Below are positions 46,816 to 56,244 of a stretch of 64,000 nucleotides of DNA, in pieces (the first letter of the stretch is position 1; each line of letters starts with the position of its first letter). Position numbers and translations under genes: made by a program. A model generated the notes under the pieces. That model made no database searches. It was not told where the DNA came from and was given only the letters and a program-made list of their open reading frames with translations. The stretch comes from Corallium rubrum (Eukaryota > Cnidaria > Anthozoa > Scleralcyonacea > Coralliidae), in the NCBI GenBank assembly GCA_964035015.1, contig OZ036014.1, forward strand, positions 793,701 through 857,700, in the 5' to 3' direction.

Positions 46816-46945
46816 GCAGGAGGCAGAGCTAGTTACTTATGTTGACTGGCAAACTGTGTAGTATATGTGTGGCCTACAGGACAACATTGGTTGCAGAGGC
46901 AGAGCTAGTTACTTGTGTTGACAAACTGAGTAGTATATGTATGGC

Positions 46946-47007
46946 CTCTGCCGCTGCAACCAATTTTGTCCTATAGCTATAGGACAAAATTGGTTGCAGC
47001 GGCAGAG
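46946..47007. repeat. Perfect 62-bp palindrome with no spacer
   Basis: CTCTGCCGCTGCAACCAATT... to ATAG at 46,976, then its exact reverse complement to 47,007. The right arm is an array unit (GGACAAAATTGGTTGCAG), so the palindrome is a head-to-head junction of array copies. Confidence 0.92.
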
Positions 47008-47029
47008 CCAGTTATTTATGTTGACCGAG

Positions 47030-47179
47030 AGGCAAATCACTGATTTAAATCACGTACACCTTCAGAAAAATCACAAAAAATCATGAAAAAATTAAAAAAA
47101 TCACGAGAAAAATAAAAAAATCATGAAAAAAATCACATGAATTTTTTATCACGTACACTTTTTCAAGAGTGATTTGCCT
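47030..47179. mobile_element. MITE with AGGCAAATCACT ends, 150 bp
   Basis: AGGCAAATCACT at the left and AGTGATTTGCCT at the right. ATCACGTACAC occurs near both ends in the same orientation. The interior is A-rich with repeated AAAAATCATGA. It is inserted in the 75-bp array. Confidence 0.75.
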
Positions 47180-47282
47180 GGTTTATATAGAACAAAATTG
47201 GTTGAAGAGGCAGAGCTAGTTACGTTTACGAGTATGTATGTATTATAGGACAAAAATGGTTGCGGAGACAAAGCTAGTTACT

Positions 47283-47469
47283 TAAGCTTGGTTCTCATAT
47301 GTCGCCGATCGTCGGCGATTTGTGATTTAGATGCATGTTAAAACGGGAAGTGCAGCAGCATGTTGAGTAATAAAGAACAATGCTGAAAAGCAGTGCTTTT
47401 ATACTTTTACTTAACATGCTTCTAAATCATGGGTCGGCGACGATCGGCGACATATGAGAACCAGGCTTA
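47283..47469. mobile_element. MITE with TTCTCATATGTCGCCGATCG ends
   Basis: Inverted ends of about 55 bp: TAAGCTTGGTTCTCATATGT at the left and ACATATGAGAACCAGGCTTA at the right, with TGATTTAGATGCATGTTAA inside. It is inserted in the 75-bp array. Confidence 0.82.
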
Positions 47470-47869
47470 GACAAACTGGGTAGTATATGTATGGTTTATA
47501 GGACAAAATCTGTTGTAGAGGCAGAGCCAGGTACTTTCACGATGTACTGTATGGCTTAAAGGACAAAGTTGGCTGCAAAGGCCGAGCAAGCAAAGGCAGA
47601 GCTATTCGCGTTTATAATGTGAGTAGCTGTGGTTTATAGGACAAAATTAGTTAGAGGCAGAGCCAATTCCATTTACGAGGTAGTATATGTTCGACTTGTA
47701 GGACAAAGTTCGTTGCATAGAACTGAGCTGGTTATGTTCGCGAACTTGTAAGATAGGCAGATCTATTCACGATTACAAAGGGGTATGTATAATGCCTTAT
47801 ACGACAAAGTTGGTTGTAAAGGCAGAGCTATAGTTATGCTCACGTTGTAGTCAGTTGACTGTTTGTAAG

Positions 47870-48360
47870 GGACTTTTAGAGCTACGACGTCAACCTCAAC
47901 GACGACGTCCTCAAAACAAAAGAATTTTTTTGCAAAACAAAGAGAATGAATAATTTTAGACCCAATAGTAATCTCAACACCGTCCTCGTTCTTTATACAA
48001 CGCCACTTAAGCCCGTTCTCCACTAGGCGAATTTGTTCGCGCGAAGCGAATTCTCTGGCAATATGATTGGCAAGTAAGAAAGTTGGCGCGAAAACTAGCA
48101 GCACCAACCAATTACATTGCATGAACGGGTATTTCGATTCGATTCGCTCGAAAAATTCGCCTAGTGGAGAACGGGTTTTAAGCCGGTTTTCCACTTGGCG
48201 ACTTTTTCTTTTGTCTCATGAGCTCTGAGCAGGAACTAATCAGAAATCTATTGAATTCGAACAAAAGAAAGTCGCTTCGCGCGAAAAAAATCGCCTAGTG
48301 GAAAACTGGCTTTAGAGCATTTTCACGTCTTCAGGACGACGTCAACGGCCAAAAGATGAG
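47870..48360 (-). mobile_element. Old dispersed repeat split by MITEs
   Basis: On the minus strand ACGTCGTCCTGAAGACGTGA and AGTGGCGTTGTATAAAGAAC are found, separated by the two MITEs at 48,009-48,313. The same sequence, unbroken, continues at 21,800-21,880, where a hAT element broke the repeat at another point. Confidence 0.7.
48009..48313. mobile_element. Two abutting MITEs with TTCCACTAGGCGA-type ends
   Basis: Element A (48,009-48,180): AAGCCCGTTCTCCACTAGGC to GCCTAGTGGAGAACGGGTTT. Element B (48,178-48,313): AAGCCGGTTTTCCACTTGGC to GCCTAGTGGAAAACTGGCTT. They share end sequence but differ inside. A degenerate relative lies at about 32,968-33,190. Confidence 0.82.
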
Positions 48361-50327
48361 AAATGTTGCTTGAGATTGACTTCAATACGGGACACTACAA
48401 TCATTTTAGCAATACTGTAGCATTTTGGAAGTCATTAATTAACTGACTAGCTTCAAAGTGAGTTAACCGTGATTTCTTTAAATTGTAAAACTTAGCATCT
48501 TAAAGCGCTTGTGTCTCAGTGTCTGGATTTATAACTCGCAAGATATCACCAGTTAGCGCTAGACATTGACTTCAAATTAAACCAAGATCTGCATATTGTT
48601 GTCTTGGGAGTGAACAATGGAACAGTTCAATTTATAGGAACCAAATTTTGGGAGTCCCAGGGATTCACAGTATTCCCGCACGGCAGAAACGAAATATTTC
48701 TTGGGAAACCTTATCAAGTTGTAGCAAATGCGTGGGCATTATCCACCTTCCGAGCAATAAATATTAAAATAATATTTATTCGTTGTTGATTGCATTCATA
48801 ATTAAATACTTGGCGAGGGTAAATGGACATAGCCCACGCATTTGCCACTTCAAAGTTTCACGCTCGTCTGTCCGTTTCATGGAGTAACCCGGTTTTGTGT
48901 CGGCATTCCGGCATCTGCCGAGTATTCCCTATGTTTCTACTCCCAAACCGGGAAAAATTCTTCGCGTAGGTTTTTCCACAGCGCTACTCGTGAGCAAACG
49001 CGTGAAATTGGTTCGTGGGATTTTTCCGTCTGTCCATTCCATTAGTTATTCATTGAACAATTAAATAAAAGCTCGTGAAACTCTTCAAATTTTCAGCTGC
49101 GGTGTGGTGGAAAAAGTTCGCAGACGGCATCCAATCTTCCGTCGTAGGCGTAGGAAGATCTTGTCGAGCGGTGGGCGGACTGCCTGCGGGGATACAACGA
49201 CCAACTGAAGACCTCACACGCAGATTTATTTATTTATGTACTCATATTTATAGACTATAGCCAGTTGAGCAAAAATAGTATAAAAATTGTAAACAAAAAA
49301 TAGTTGTTTTTACAAGGGCGTGATGACTCTTGCAAGCTAAAAACACTATCTTTGACACAGACAGAGTAAGCACGTGGAAGACAGTATGTCCTAATTGTAG
49401 GACAATTGACAGACCTTTTTGCCGCTGAGATTTTTAGGCAAGATTCAGGAATAGCAGGATGCGTCTTTTTCAGTGCTTGACGTCGGGATCAGCCCTTTGA
49501 ATACTTCCATTATCCGTCTATTTCAAACTAAATTGTTTTGATTTCGGGGGTAGGGGGCTGAGTTCAGCGTCAGGTGCGGATAATGGCGCATTCTGTATTG
49601 TAGTAAATAGTGGACCATAATGTGTATTGTCTTGAATTTTACTGATTTATGTACGGGGTTTGCCTAGTTGGGACCTCGTGTCCGTTCGCTATTAAACTCA
49701 TCTTTTACTGTTTGTAATGTATTGTGATCTGTTGTTATTATTGTAGTACTGTATTACTTAGTGAATTTGATTAAAGCTTCTAGTGCGGCGGAACAGGGGG
49801 GGGGGGGAGCTTAAGGGTGTTATAGCAGCTATATTTCTGATAAAGGAACTAGGGTAACCCCCCATTTCCTGGGAGGGGGTGAAGCACTGTCCATCAGTCA
49901 TCATTTATAAAGCATCTTCTGTTGCCACTGGACTTTTGTGTATCATAAGAATACACAAATACTTTGGGTGGGGGAGAGGTTGAAGGATTTTTAGAACACC
50001 CTGGATTTTTTCAATAAGCTTGCTTAGGATTTTCACCTTTTAGTTTGTATTAAACACTTTTAACAGAGTGTGAGCTCTGTATAGGAAACTATTTGCCCAA
50101 AGCTTTCATACGGAACAAGCAATGAATGAGCTGAGTCAGTGACATAAAAAAAACAACAGCAGATAATTTCTCGTACAGACTGAATAAATGAGGTTAAAAA
50201 AGGTGTTTATTATATTATATAAAATGTATGTTTATTATATGGCTTTTGGTTCATTTTCTCAGTTTTTAATGCTCAATGTTCTAAATGTTTTCAATATGAA
50301 TATGTATAAGTATACTTGCTTATAAAT
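48361..50327. other. No gene recognised
   Basis: Short open frames (for example 48,604-48,789 and 49,075-49,260) have no recognisable domain. A G-run lies at 49,796-49,808. Confidence 0.4.
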
Positions 50328-50508
50328 TAAGACCCCGTTTACACGATGCCAGTACAATTTGAAAACGGAACAAAATCATGCCGTTTAGGTCTTGCGTTTA
50401 CATGATACTGGCACAAAAATAACATGAAATGTTATATGCTGTATTTGCGCACCAGCATGATTTTGTTCCGTTTTCAAATTGTACTGGCATCGTGTAAACT
50501 GGGTCTAA
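50328..50508. mobile_element. Palindromic MITE, ~53-bp arms
   Basis: AAGACCCCGTTTACACGATG with GCCAGTACAATTTGAAAACG at the left, and the near-exact reverse complement ending GTGTAAACTGGGTCTAAG at the right. Confidence 0.85.
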
Positions 50509-50808
50509 GTATACACATAATTTGACATAGTGATAAAGTTCTCTTTTCTCTTTTCCCCCCTGTATATCAAACAGCTTTCTTGTTTTTTTTTGGTTATAAA
50601 CACCAATTTTATACCAGGTTGGGTCACCACACCCAGTATGGCCACCTGTGTTTATATGTACATGTACTGTATACCATCTCTGCTTTATACAGAGCTGATG
50701 CAAACTAACCTGCAGTAATGCCTGATTATGTGAACCCGATTATGTGAGCTGCATCAAAATAGTGTAGTAAAAGTAGTGTGCTGCGTAGGCAGTGTAGAAA
50801 CAACAATC

Positions 50809-50980
50809 GCAATATAGTAAGGTTAGATATACTGCCGAAACAGTTAAAGTAGGAGTCTTATGTTTCGAGCGAAGACCTACCCAGGGTAGCGAAGACCCTT
50901 CATCAGAGAGAAAGGGCCTTCACTCAAAAAAGACTCCTACGTTCTCTGTTTCGGCAGTATATCTAACCTTGCTATATTTC
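50809..50980. mobile_element. Hairpin element (GTTTCGGCAGTATATC)
   Basis: ATATAGTAAGGTTAGATATA and CTGCCGAAACAG at the left face CTGTTTCGGCAGTATATCTA and ACCTTGCTATAT at the right. The core contains GAAGACCCTTCATCAGAGAG. A half copy lies at 31,030. Confidence 0.82.
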
Positions 50981-51106
50981 GATATGTGAGCTGCAAGCAA
51001 GTGTGCTGTGACGCCACAGCATGTCCCTACCTACATATGCCCCACTCCCTCCTCCCCTATCAGGGGGGGGGGTGGCTTAACATTATTTGGTGCGTAAAAC
51101 TCCATA

Positions 51107-51595
51107 TCAAAGGATCACACAGACTTTCGAGTGAACCCCAGCCTTTCTAATCGTATCTTCATCACTATCATCATCATCATCATCAACAGACACTTCTCTG
51201 TCAATATTGCTAGCCGCATCATTTATGCCAAAGTTCTCCGACTCTCCAACATCATTACTTTTCGCTGGACCAAGCGATTGTTCACCGTAAGAAGACACTT
51301 TATTATGCAACTTGATTGACGATGATCTCGAAGAACGTTGAGCTTTCTCACGTTTTTGTTTCTTAAAAATAACCAAAGCAGTATCTTGGTATCTTTGGTG
51401 AATCGATGCGTAATCGATGCCTCTTGTCCTTCGTCGAAACATACAGTGTTCAGCTAGTGATTCTTTCCAAATTCCCACATCTTTCTCTGCAGGTTTTCGT
51501 TCATAAAAAACTCGCTCAGTTTCCCATGAAATAGATTTCCAACAAAAATTCTTGGCCACAAGAAAAATTTGTAAAAGTGTAAACAAAATCGCCAT
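51107..51595 (-). CDS. Hypothetical protein with acidic run and C-terminal CAAX box
   Basis: Single-exon frame of 162 codons that I do not recognise. The start ATG (51,595) is followed by a hydrophobic stretch of about 17 residues (MAILFTLLQIFLVAKNF), which could be a signal peptide or anchor. A basic middle follows (FRRRTRG at about 53-59; KKQKREKAQRSSRSSS at about 77-92), then an acidic run (VDDDDDDSDED at about 137-147). The last residues are KVCVIL, and CVIL fits a CAAX box with a final Leu that favours geranylgeranylation (family rule). The acidic run is encoded by an ATC/GAT trinucleotide run. It lies 3' of the zinc-finger gene on the same strand. It could instead be a terminal exon of a longer gene or a chance frame. 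Confidence 0.45.
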   Translation of the reverse strand: MAILFTLLQIFLVAKNFCWKSISWETERVFYERKPAEKDVGIWKESLAEHCMFRRRTRGIDYASIHQRYQDTALVIFKKQKREKAQRSSRSSSIKLHNKVSSYGEQSLGPAKSNDVGESENFGINDAASNIDREVSVDDDDDDSDEDTIRKAGVHSKVCVIL

Positions 51596-51948
51596 TAATT
51601 AGCGAGCCGGTCTTACATATTGGTCGGCGGTATTCGTTGCCTGGTAACGGTGACGCAATCAAAGTATGACATCACAGGGCCCCAAGCTGCTGCAAGTATT
51701 TTGCTAATACCACTGTAGAATTTTCAGCTGGGAGTTTAGTAAATAAAGTACAGGGTCCACTTTTTGCTATTTTATCTGAAACATGGTCACAAAAAAATAC
51801 ATTCTTCAGTCAGGAGCAAGTAGCCTGCATACAGCGTGAATATACGCACTGTAATTATTCAGGCCGTACACAGGCAACTTTTAGGGAGTAAACCCCCTTC
51901 CCCGCAATATACATGGTGGGCAACATTATTGCTCAGTAACAGACCACT

Positions 51949-52119
51949 TTCATAAAGGCCTTCACTTTAAATATTCTTTTATGTGCATCTAAATTAGCCT
52001 TTCTGGCCTCGTTATGAAGCAAAGATTCTTTTGAATTGCAGACACACAAACGAGGCCAGAAAGGCTTATTAAGATGCACATAAAAAAATATTCGAATTAA
52101 CCACTATTATGAAAGTGGT
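51949..52119. mobile_element. Palindromic element (AAAGGCCTTCACTTTAAAT)
   Basis: CCACTTTCATAAAGGCCTTC, TTTATGTGCATCTAAATTAG and CCTTTCTGGCCTCGTT at the left face AACGAGGCCAGAAAGGC, TTAAGATGCACATAAA and TTATGAAAGTGG at the right. A half copy lies at 33,375. Confidence 0.82.
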
Positions 52120-52123
52120 GTAT

Positions 52124-52750
52124 ACTGTATATGGCAATATCACTACTAAATGCACCCCCCTTTAATATCTGGATAGTGCACTAAAAGCTTCAAGCCTTTA
52201 TAGAGGGGAGTAGTCAAACTTCACCCTTTCATACATGTATAGTCTGCGGCGCAGGCTAATACATGTATTGTGTTGACACAATTAACCAGTTCACCTTTGT
52301 GTATGCATTTTACAAGTTTTATTTAAGTGTGAAAATCCCACAATAAACATACAAAAAATAATATACAAGTAAATTATGCAACTATATCATAAATGGTTTG
52401 TACCTAGGAATATTAGTACAGTGCACGCTTGAGAAAGTAAAGTTACTCATCCGAGTTGGTTTAGCCTTGAGACTAAACTTGATGGTTGTTACTGACATTT
52501 TGATGCTGGACAACTGCCACTGGCTGTCAAAACATCAGTCACTACCATCACCAATGATCTTGCTCAAGAAGACTACACAAACATACTGTATGCGAGTGTG
52601 ACCAGCTTGCACAAGCACATACTATTGTACTATACTATACAACACTATCATTACAATATTTACAAACTACACCTTATATAGTGTATGAAAACATGAAATG
52701 TAAGCCATAAAAAGCCAACAAAAGTTAATACCACATAAACAATGATTTAA
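52124..52750. other. No gene recognised
   Basis: No exon or repeat is defined. A minus-strand AATAAA (about 52,324) could serve as a distant poly(A) signal for the zinc-finger gene. Confidence 0.35.
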
Positions 52751-53085
52751 AATGCCTATCTCACCTGTGGGGATTTTACATATTCGTAATCTTTGGGTTC
52801 TCCTGAGCAAAATTGCAATATATCTTGCCAGCTGAAAATTTCATCTTCATGGAGTTTTTCACTGTCAAAGTTACTGGATGTGATGTCACAAGAGGCATTC
52901 CAAACCAGTTTTCTTTTGTTACTTGCAACAAAAATGCCTCTTGTGACATCACATCCAGTAACCGCTTTGACAGCGAAAAACCCCATGAAGATGGAAATGT
53001 TCGGGCCAACAAATATATTGCAATTTTGCTCAGGAGAACCCAAAGATTATGAATATGTAAAATCCCCACAGGTGATATAGGCACT
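52751..53085. mobile_element. TTAA-flanked palindromic MITE, 335 bp
   Basis: Flanked by TTAA at 52,747-52,750 and 53,086-53,089. The left end is AATGCCTATCTCACCTGTGG and the right end, read inward, is AGTGCCTATATCACCTGTGG. The arms match over about 150 bp with small gaps. Short frames on both strands beginning MGSPEQNC come from the two arms. It lies in the 3' flank of the zinc-finger gene. Confidence 0.85.
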
Positions 53086-53328
53086 TTAAGAAACAGTTCA
53101 TTAATGTCCACTACGAAAACATAACACTATTTCAAACACATGTAAACCAAACATAGTACCAAATCTAGTAACATTGTTTTTGTAAATCTCTGGCACCCAG
53201 AGCTAAACATGCACATATCAAACTTCTACTCTTTGTTCTATTTTTGGTTTCCTCTTTTGTCTGTTTGTACCAATTCATTTTTGGATAATGTATGAAAGGG
53301 TTTCAAAGTACATGCATTAAATTCTGAG

Positions 53329-55263
53329 TTACGAACAAGATGCCAAAATACTTGTAATCTGTTCAACATCAATGGTTTCCAATGTTGTGCCTTCAGCACC
53401 AAGATCACCGTGACTTACAATAATAGTAATTTCATCGCTAGATATTGGGATTTCCTGGATCACTTCTGTACTAACCACATCTTCATGTTCTGTTGCAGTC
53501 TCTGGGGTAACTTCTGATGTGCTTTCGGTGTTGTCTGGGACTTCTTTGGCTGGCTCTTTACCAGTGGCTTTGTTGTTCTCATGACATTGACGACGCATGT
53601 GTTTGTAGTAGGTACCAGACTGTGTGAATGACTTGTTGCATACCTGACAGGTATACGGTTTTTCTTTCGTATGGACACGCATGTGATATTTCAGGTTACA
53701 TTGTTTGGCAAACCGAAGCTCGCAAATTTCACACTCAAATGGCTTTTCACCCGTATGTGTCCTGATATGTTGTCGCAGAATTCGGAGTTGGGCGAACGCT
53801 TTGTCGCACAGTGTGCATGGATAAGGCTTTTCTCCAGTATGCGAGCGCTCGTGTTTCTTTCTTGTGCTGCGGTCTCTGAAACCACGCTCACAGAACTGAC
53901 ATTTATATGGTCTTTCTCCAGTGTGTGTGAACATGTGTTCTTGATATCGAGTTTTCAAATTCTTGGTTAAACATGTAAAAGCTTTACCACAGACTTCACA
54001 GTTCAATTTTCTATCGCAAGTAAGGATGTGTTTTTCATATACTGCATGTTGAACAAACTTGTATTGACACTTTTCACACGTCCATGTGGGTCTTCTTGGC
54101 AAACTGTGCTTCCACATATGTTTCTTAAGAAGTTTGACACTATTCAACACGTCTCCACATTCCATGCACGTTTGAGGGGAGAACAGTTCTGGGTGGGTAA
54201 GCTTATGTTTCTCGAGATCCTGCCTAATCACGAAACTTTCACTACACACAGTGCATGGATGTGGTTTCTTCTCCATATGTGTATAGCAATGCTGTTTGTA
54301 TTTACTACGAGCATGTTGGCCACTCTTATTGAAATCCTCTCCACAGACATCACATACAAGGTTCTTTTCACAAATTTTCACATGCTTCGCGAGGCGTTTT
54401 TCTGAATGGAAACCCTTCTGACAGTGTGGGCAGAATTCTTCTTCTTTCTTAAATGTATACTTTCTTTTCTTCCCCTCTTTTTTTTCTTCAGCTGGCCCCT
54501 CAGCCCCCTCTGATTGCTCTGCTGCTGGGCCCTTGGCCCCCTCTGATTGCTCTGCTGCAGGTTTGGCCCCCTCTGATTGCTCTGCTGTGGGATCCTTCAA
54601 GGCCAATTCTTCATTTGTATCAGGCTCTTTCGATGGACTCTGTTCAGTGTTGGAAGACGCTTCTTCAGGAATACAGTTGGGAATCTCCCCAATGACAACA
54701 ATGCCCTCTAGGTCATCTCTGATACTGATATATGTATGGTCGGTGAGATGAACTTCAGATGTGTCTTCGTCTACCTGTGCCTCGATGGTTGACTTCGCTG
54801 CCGTTTCTTCGAGAAGTTCTGCTGAGACCAAAACTTCGGCAGCTTCGGTTCCTTTCTTAACTCTTTTAGCTCGAACAGGATCTTTGCCGTCTTTTTTAGC
54901 TTTATGCCGGCGCTTCTTTGACTTTCGTTTCGGCTTTGGCGAGCCCAACTCTGCTTCTGCAGGCTCGACTGCTTCTGGGGTCGAAGTAGAACACTTGTGT
55001 TTCTGAAACTGGCGAGAGCTTGCGAAGTGTTTGTCACAGTTCTTGCAGTCATATTTATCCTTTGAGACGTCTTTCAGTTTAGTATGACTAGCAGGAATCG
55101 GATCAGAAGTTCCTTCTCCCGCCTCTCCTGTTGTCTGCTCGCCCAAATCAGCAGAAATCGCGGCCGCCATATTTGAATTGTCGTTGACATCGTTGTCGCG
55201 ATGCTGTAATCCAAGTTTTCGACAGTATTCGTGAAGACTCTCGGATGGAATATCTTCTGCCAT
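53329..55263 (-). CDS. C2H2 zinc-finger protein, single coding exon
   Basis: Probable nuclear DNA-binding regulator (family inference), 644 residues from MAEDIPSESL. This ATG (55,263) has A at -3 and G at +4. The frame is open further upstream to 55,416, so a longer start is possible. Seen: a degenerate C2HC finger (C73, C76, H89, C91), a basic stretch likely to be a nuclear signal (109-137), three AEQSEGAK-type repeats (228-258), then ten fingers from 278 to 561. Fingers 2 (C278, C281, H294, C298) and 6 (C396, C399, H412, C416) are C2HC. Fingers 3 and 7 have 17 instead of 12 residues between Cys and His. Fingers 8-11 are joined by TGEKP or TKEKP linkers. The C-terminus is acidic with no finger. 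I cannot assign an orthologue. A (CTTT)n tract begins about 210 bp upstream. Confidence 0.93.
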   Translation of the reverse strand: MAEDIPSESLHEYCRKLGLQHRDNDVNDNSNMAAAISADLGEQTTGEAGEGTSDPIPASHTKLKDVSKDKYDCKNCDKHFASSRQFQKHKCSTSTPEAVEPAEAELGSPKPKRKSKKRRHKAKKDGKDPVRAKRVKKGTEAAEVLVSAELLEETAAKSTIEAQVDEDTSEVHLTDHTYISIRDDLEGIVVIGEIPNCIPEEASSNTEQSPSKEPDTNEELALKDPTAEQSEGAKPAAEQSEGAKGPAAEQSEGAEGPAEEKKEGKKRKYTFKKEEEFCPHCQKGFHSEKRLAKHVKICEKNLVCDVCGEDFNKSGQHARSKYKQHCYTHMEKKPHPCTVCSESFVIRQDLEKHKLTHPELFSPQTCMECGDVLNSVKLLKKHMWKHSLPRRPTWTCEKCQYKFVQHAVYEKHILTCDRKLNCEVCGKAFTCLTKNLKTRYQEHMFTHTGERPYKCQFCERGFRDRSTRKKHERSHTGEKPYPCTLCDKAFAQLRILRQHIRTHTGEKPFECEICELRFAKQCNLKYHMRVHTKEKPYTCQVCNKSFTQSGTYYKHMRRQCHENNKATGKEPAKEVPDNTESTSEVTPETATEHEDVVSTEVIQEIPISSDEITIIVSHGDLGAEGTTLETIDVEQITSILASCS

Positions 55264-55474
55264 GTTTATTGCTGTCTCTCGACAAACACCAGTTAAACAA
55301 GAGGAGTAGATGAGGAGAAATTTGTGGATTTGAAACAAAACCGTTTCACACAGCCCAACGCCTTTATAACTTGGTCGTCCTGTGCAGTGCTTCGCCTTCG
55401 CGGCTCGCGCGCGCATGGCTTGGTCACATGTTTACGACATATCCCGACGGCTTGGCTGACGGTCGTTCCGAACT

Positions 55475-55485
55475 TCCTTTCTTTC

Positions 55486-55524
<39 letters not shown>

Positions 55525-55620
55525 GTCTTTCCTTCTTTCTTTCTTTCTTTTTCTTTCTTTCTTTCTTTCTCTTTCTTTCTTTTCTTTCTTTCTTTCTTTC
55601 TTTCTTTTCTTTCTTTCTTT

Positions 55621-55707
<87 letters not shown>

Positions 55708-55718
55708 GTCTTTCTTTC

Positions 55719-55786
<68 letters not shown>

Positions 55787-55835
55787 TCGTTCTCTGCTGC
55801 TTTCTTCCTTCCTTTCTCTCTTTCTTTTTTTCTTT
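55475..55835. repeat. (CTTT)n microsatellite
   Basis: About 330 bp of nearly pure pyrimidine, with a few CTGT, TTCC and CTCT variants. It lies upstream of the zinc-finger start codon. The K-E-R-K or F-L-S-F translations are artefacts. Confidence 0.96.
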
Positions 55836-55867
55836 CATCACCTTCATAGGAGGTTATGTTTTTACTG

Positions 55868-55982
<115 letters not shown>

Positions 55983-56244
55983 CCACCAAACTTGTGTAAA
56001 CTTATATTTAAAATAGTTGGATGACTATGGTTTGTTGACATGTACAGTTCATTTACTGGTGTTTATTTATTTATTATTTTACACATCTTTCAGAAACAGT
56101 TTTTAAAAAAATGAATAGCATTTGACACACAAAATTGTTTCTCCATGGTGAAAAACCATGCATGTTATTCACTAGTCCTCAAGTGTCAAAATATTGTTGA
56201 TAAAACAAATCTTGCCATGGTATATGTACACTCAAATTCTTGCG

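Larger units (their letters stand above)
45350..47830. repeat. ~75-bp minisatellite array broken by insertions
   Basis: Units read roughly GGTTGCAGAGGCAGAGCTAG, a TTACGTTTACG-like stretch, AGTAGTATATGTATGGC and TATAGGACAAAATT. Units occur at 45,350-45,440, 46,075-46,140, 46,816-47,010 and 47,190-47,830, separated by the RT remnant, a hAT element and several MITEs. Confidence 0.8.

Noticed and set aside
47763..48194. 143-codon minus-strand frame
   Set aside because: It is composed of a MITE and an old dispersed repeat, with no domain.
52756..53111. Small proteins beginning MGSPEQNC on both strands
   Set aside because: They arise from the two arms of a palindromic TTAA element, so the same peptide appears twice.
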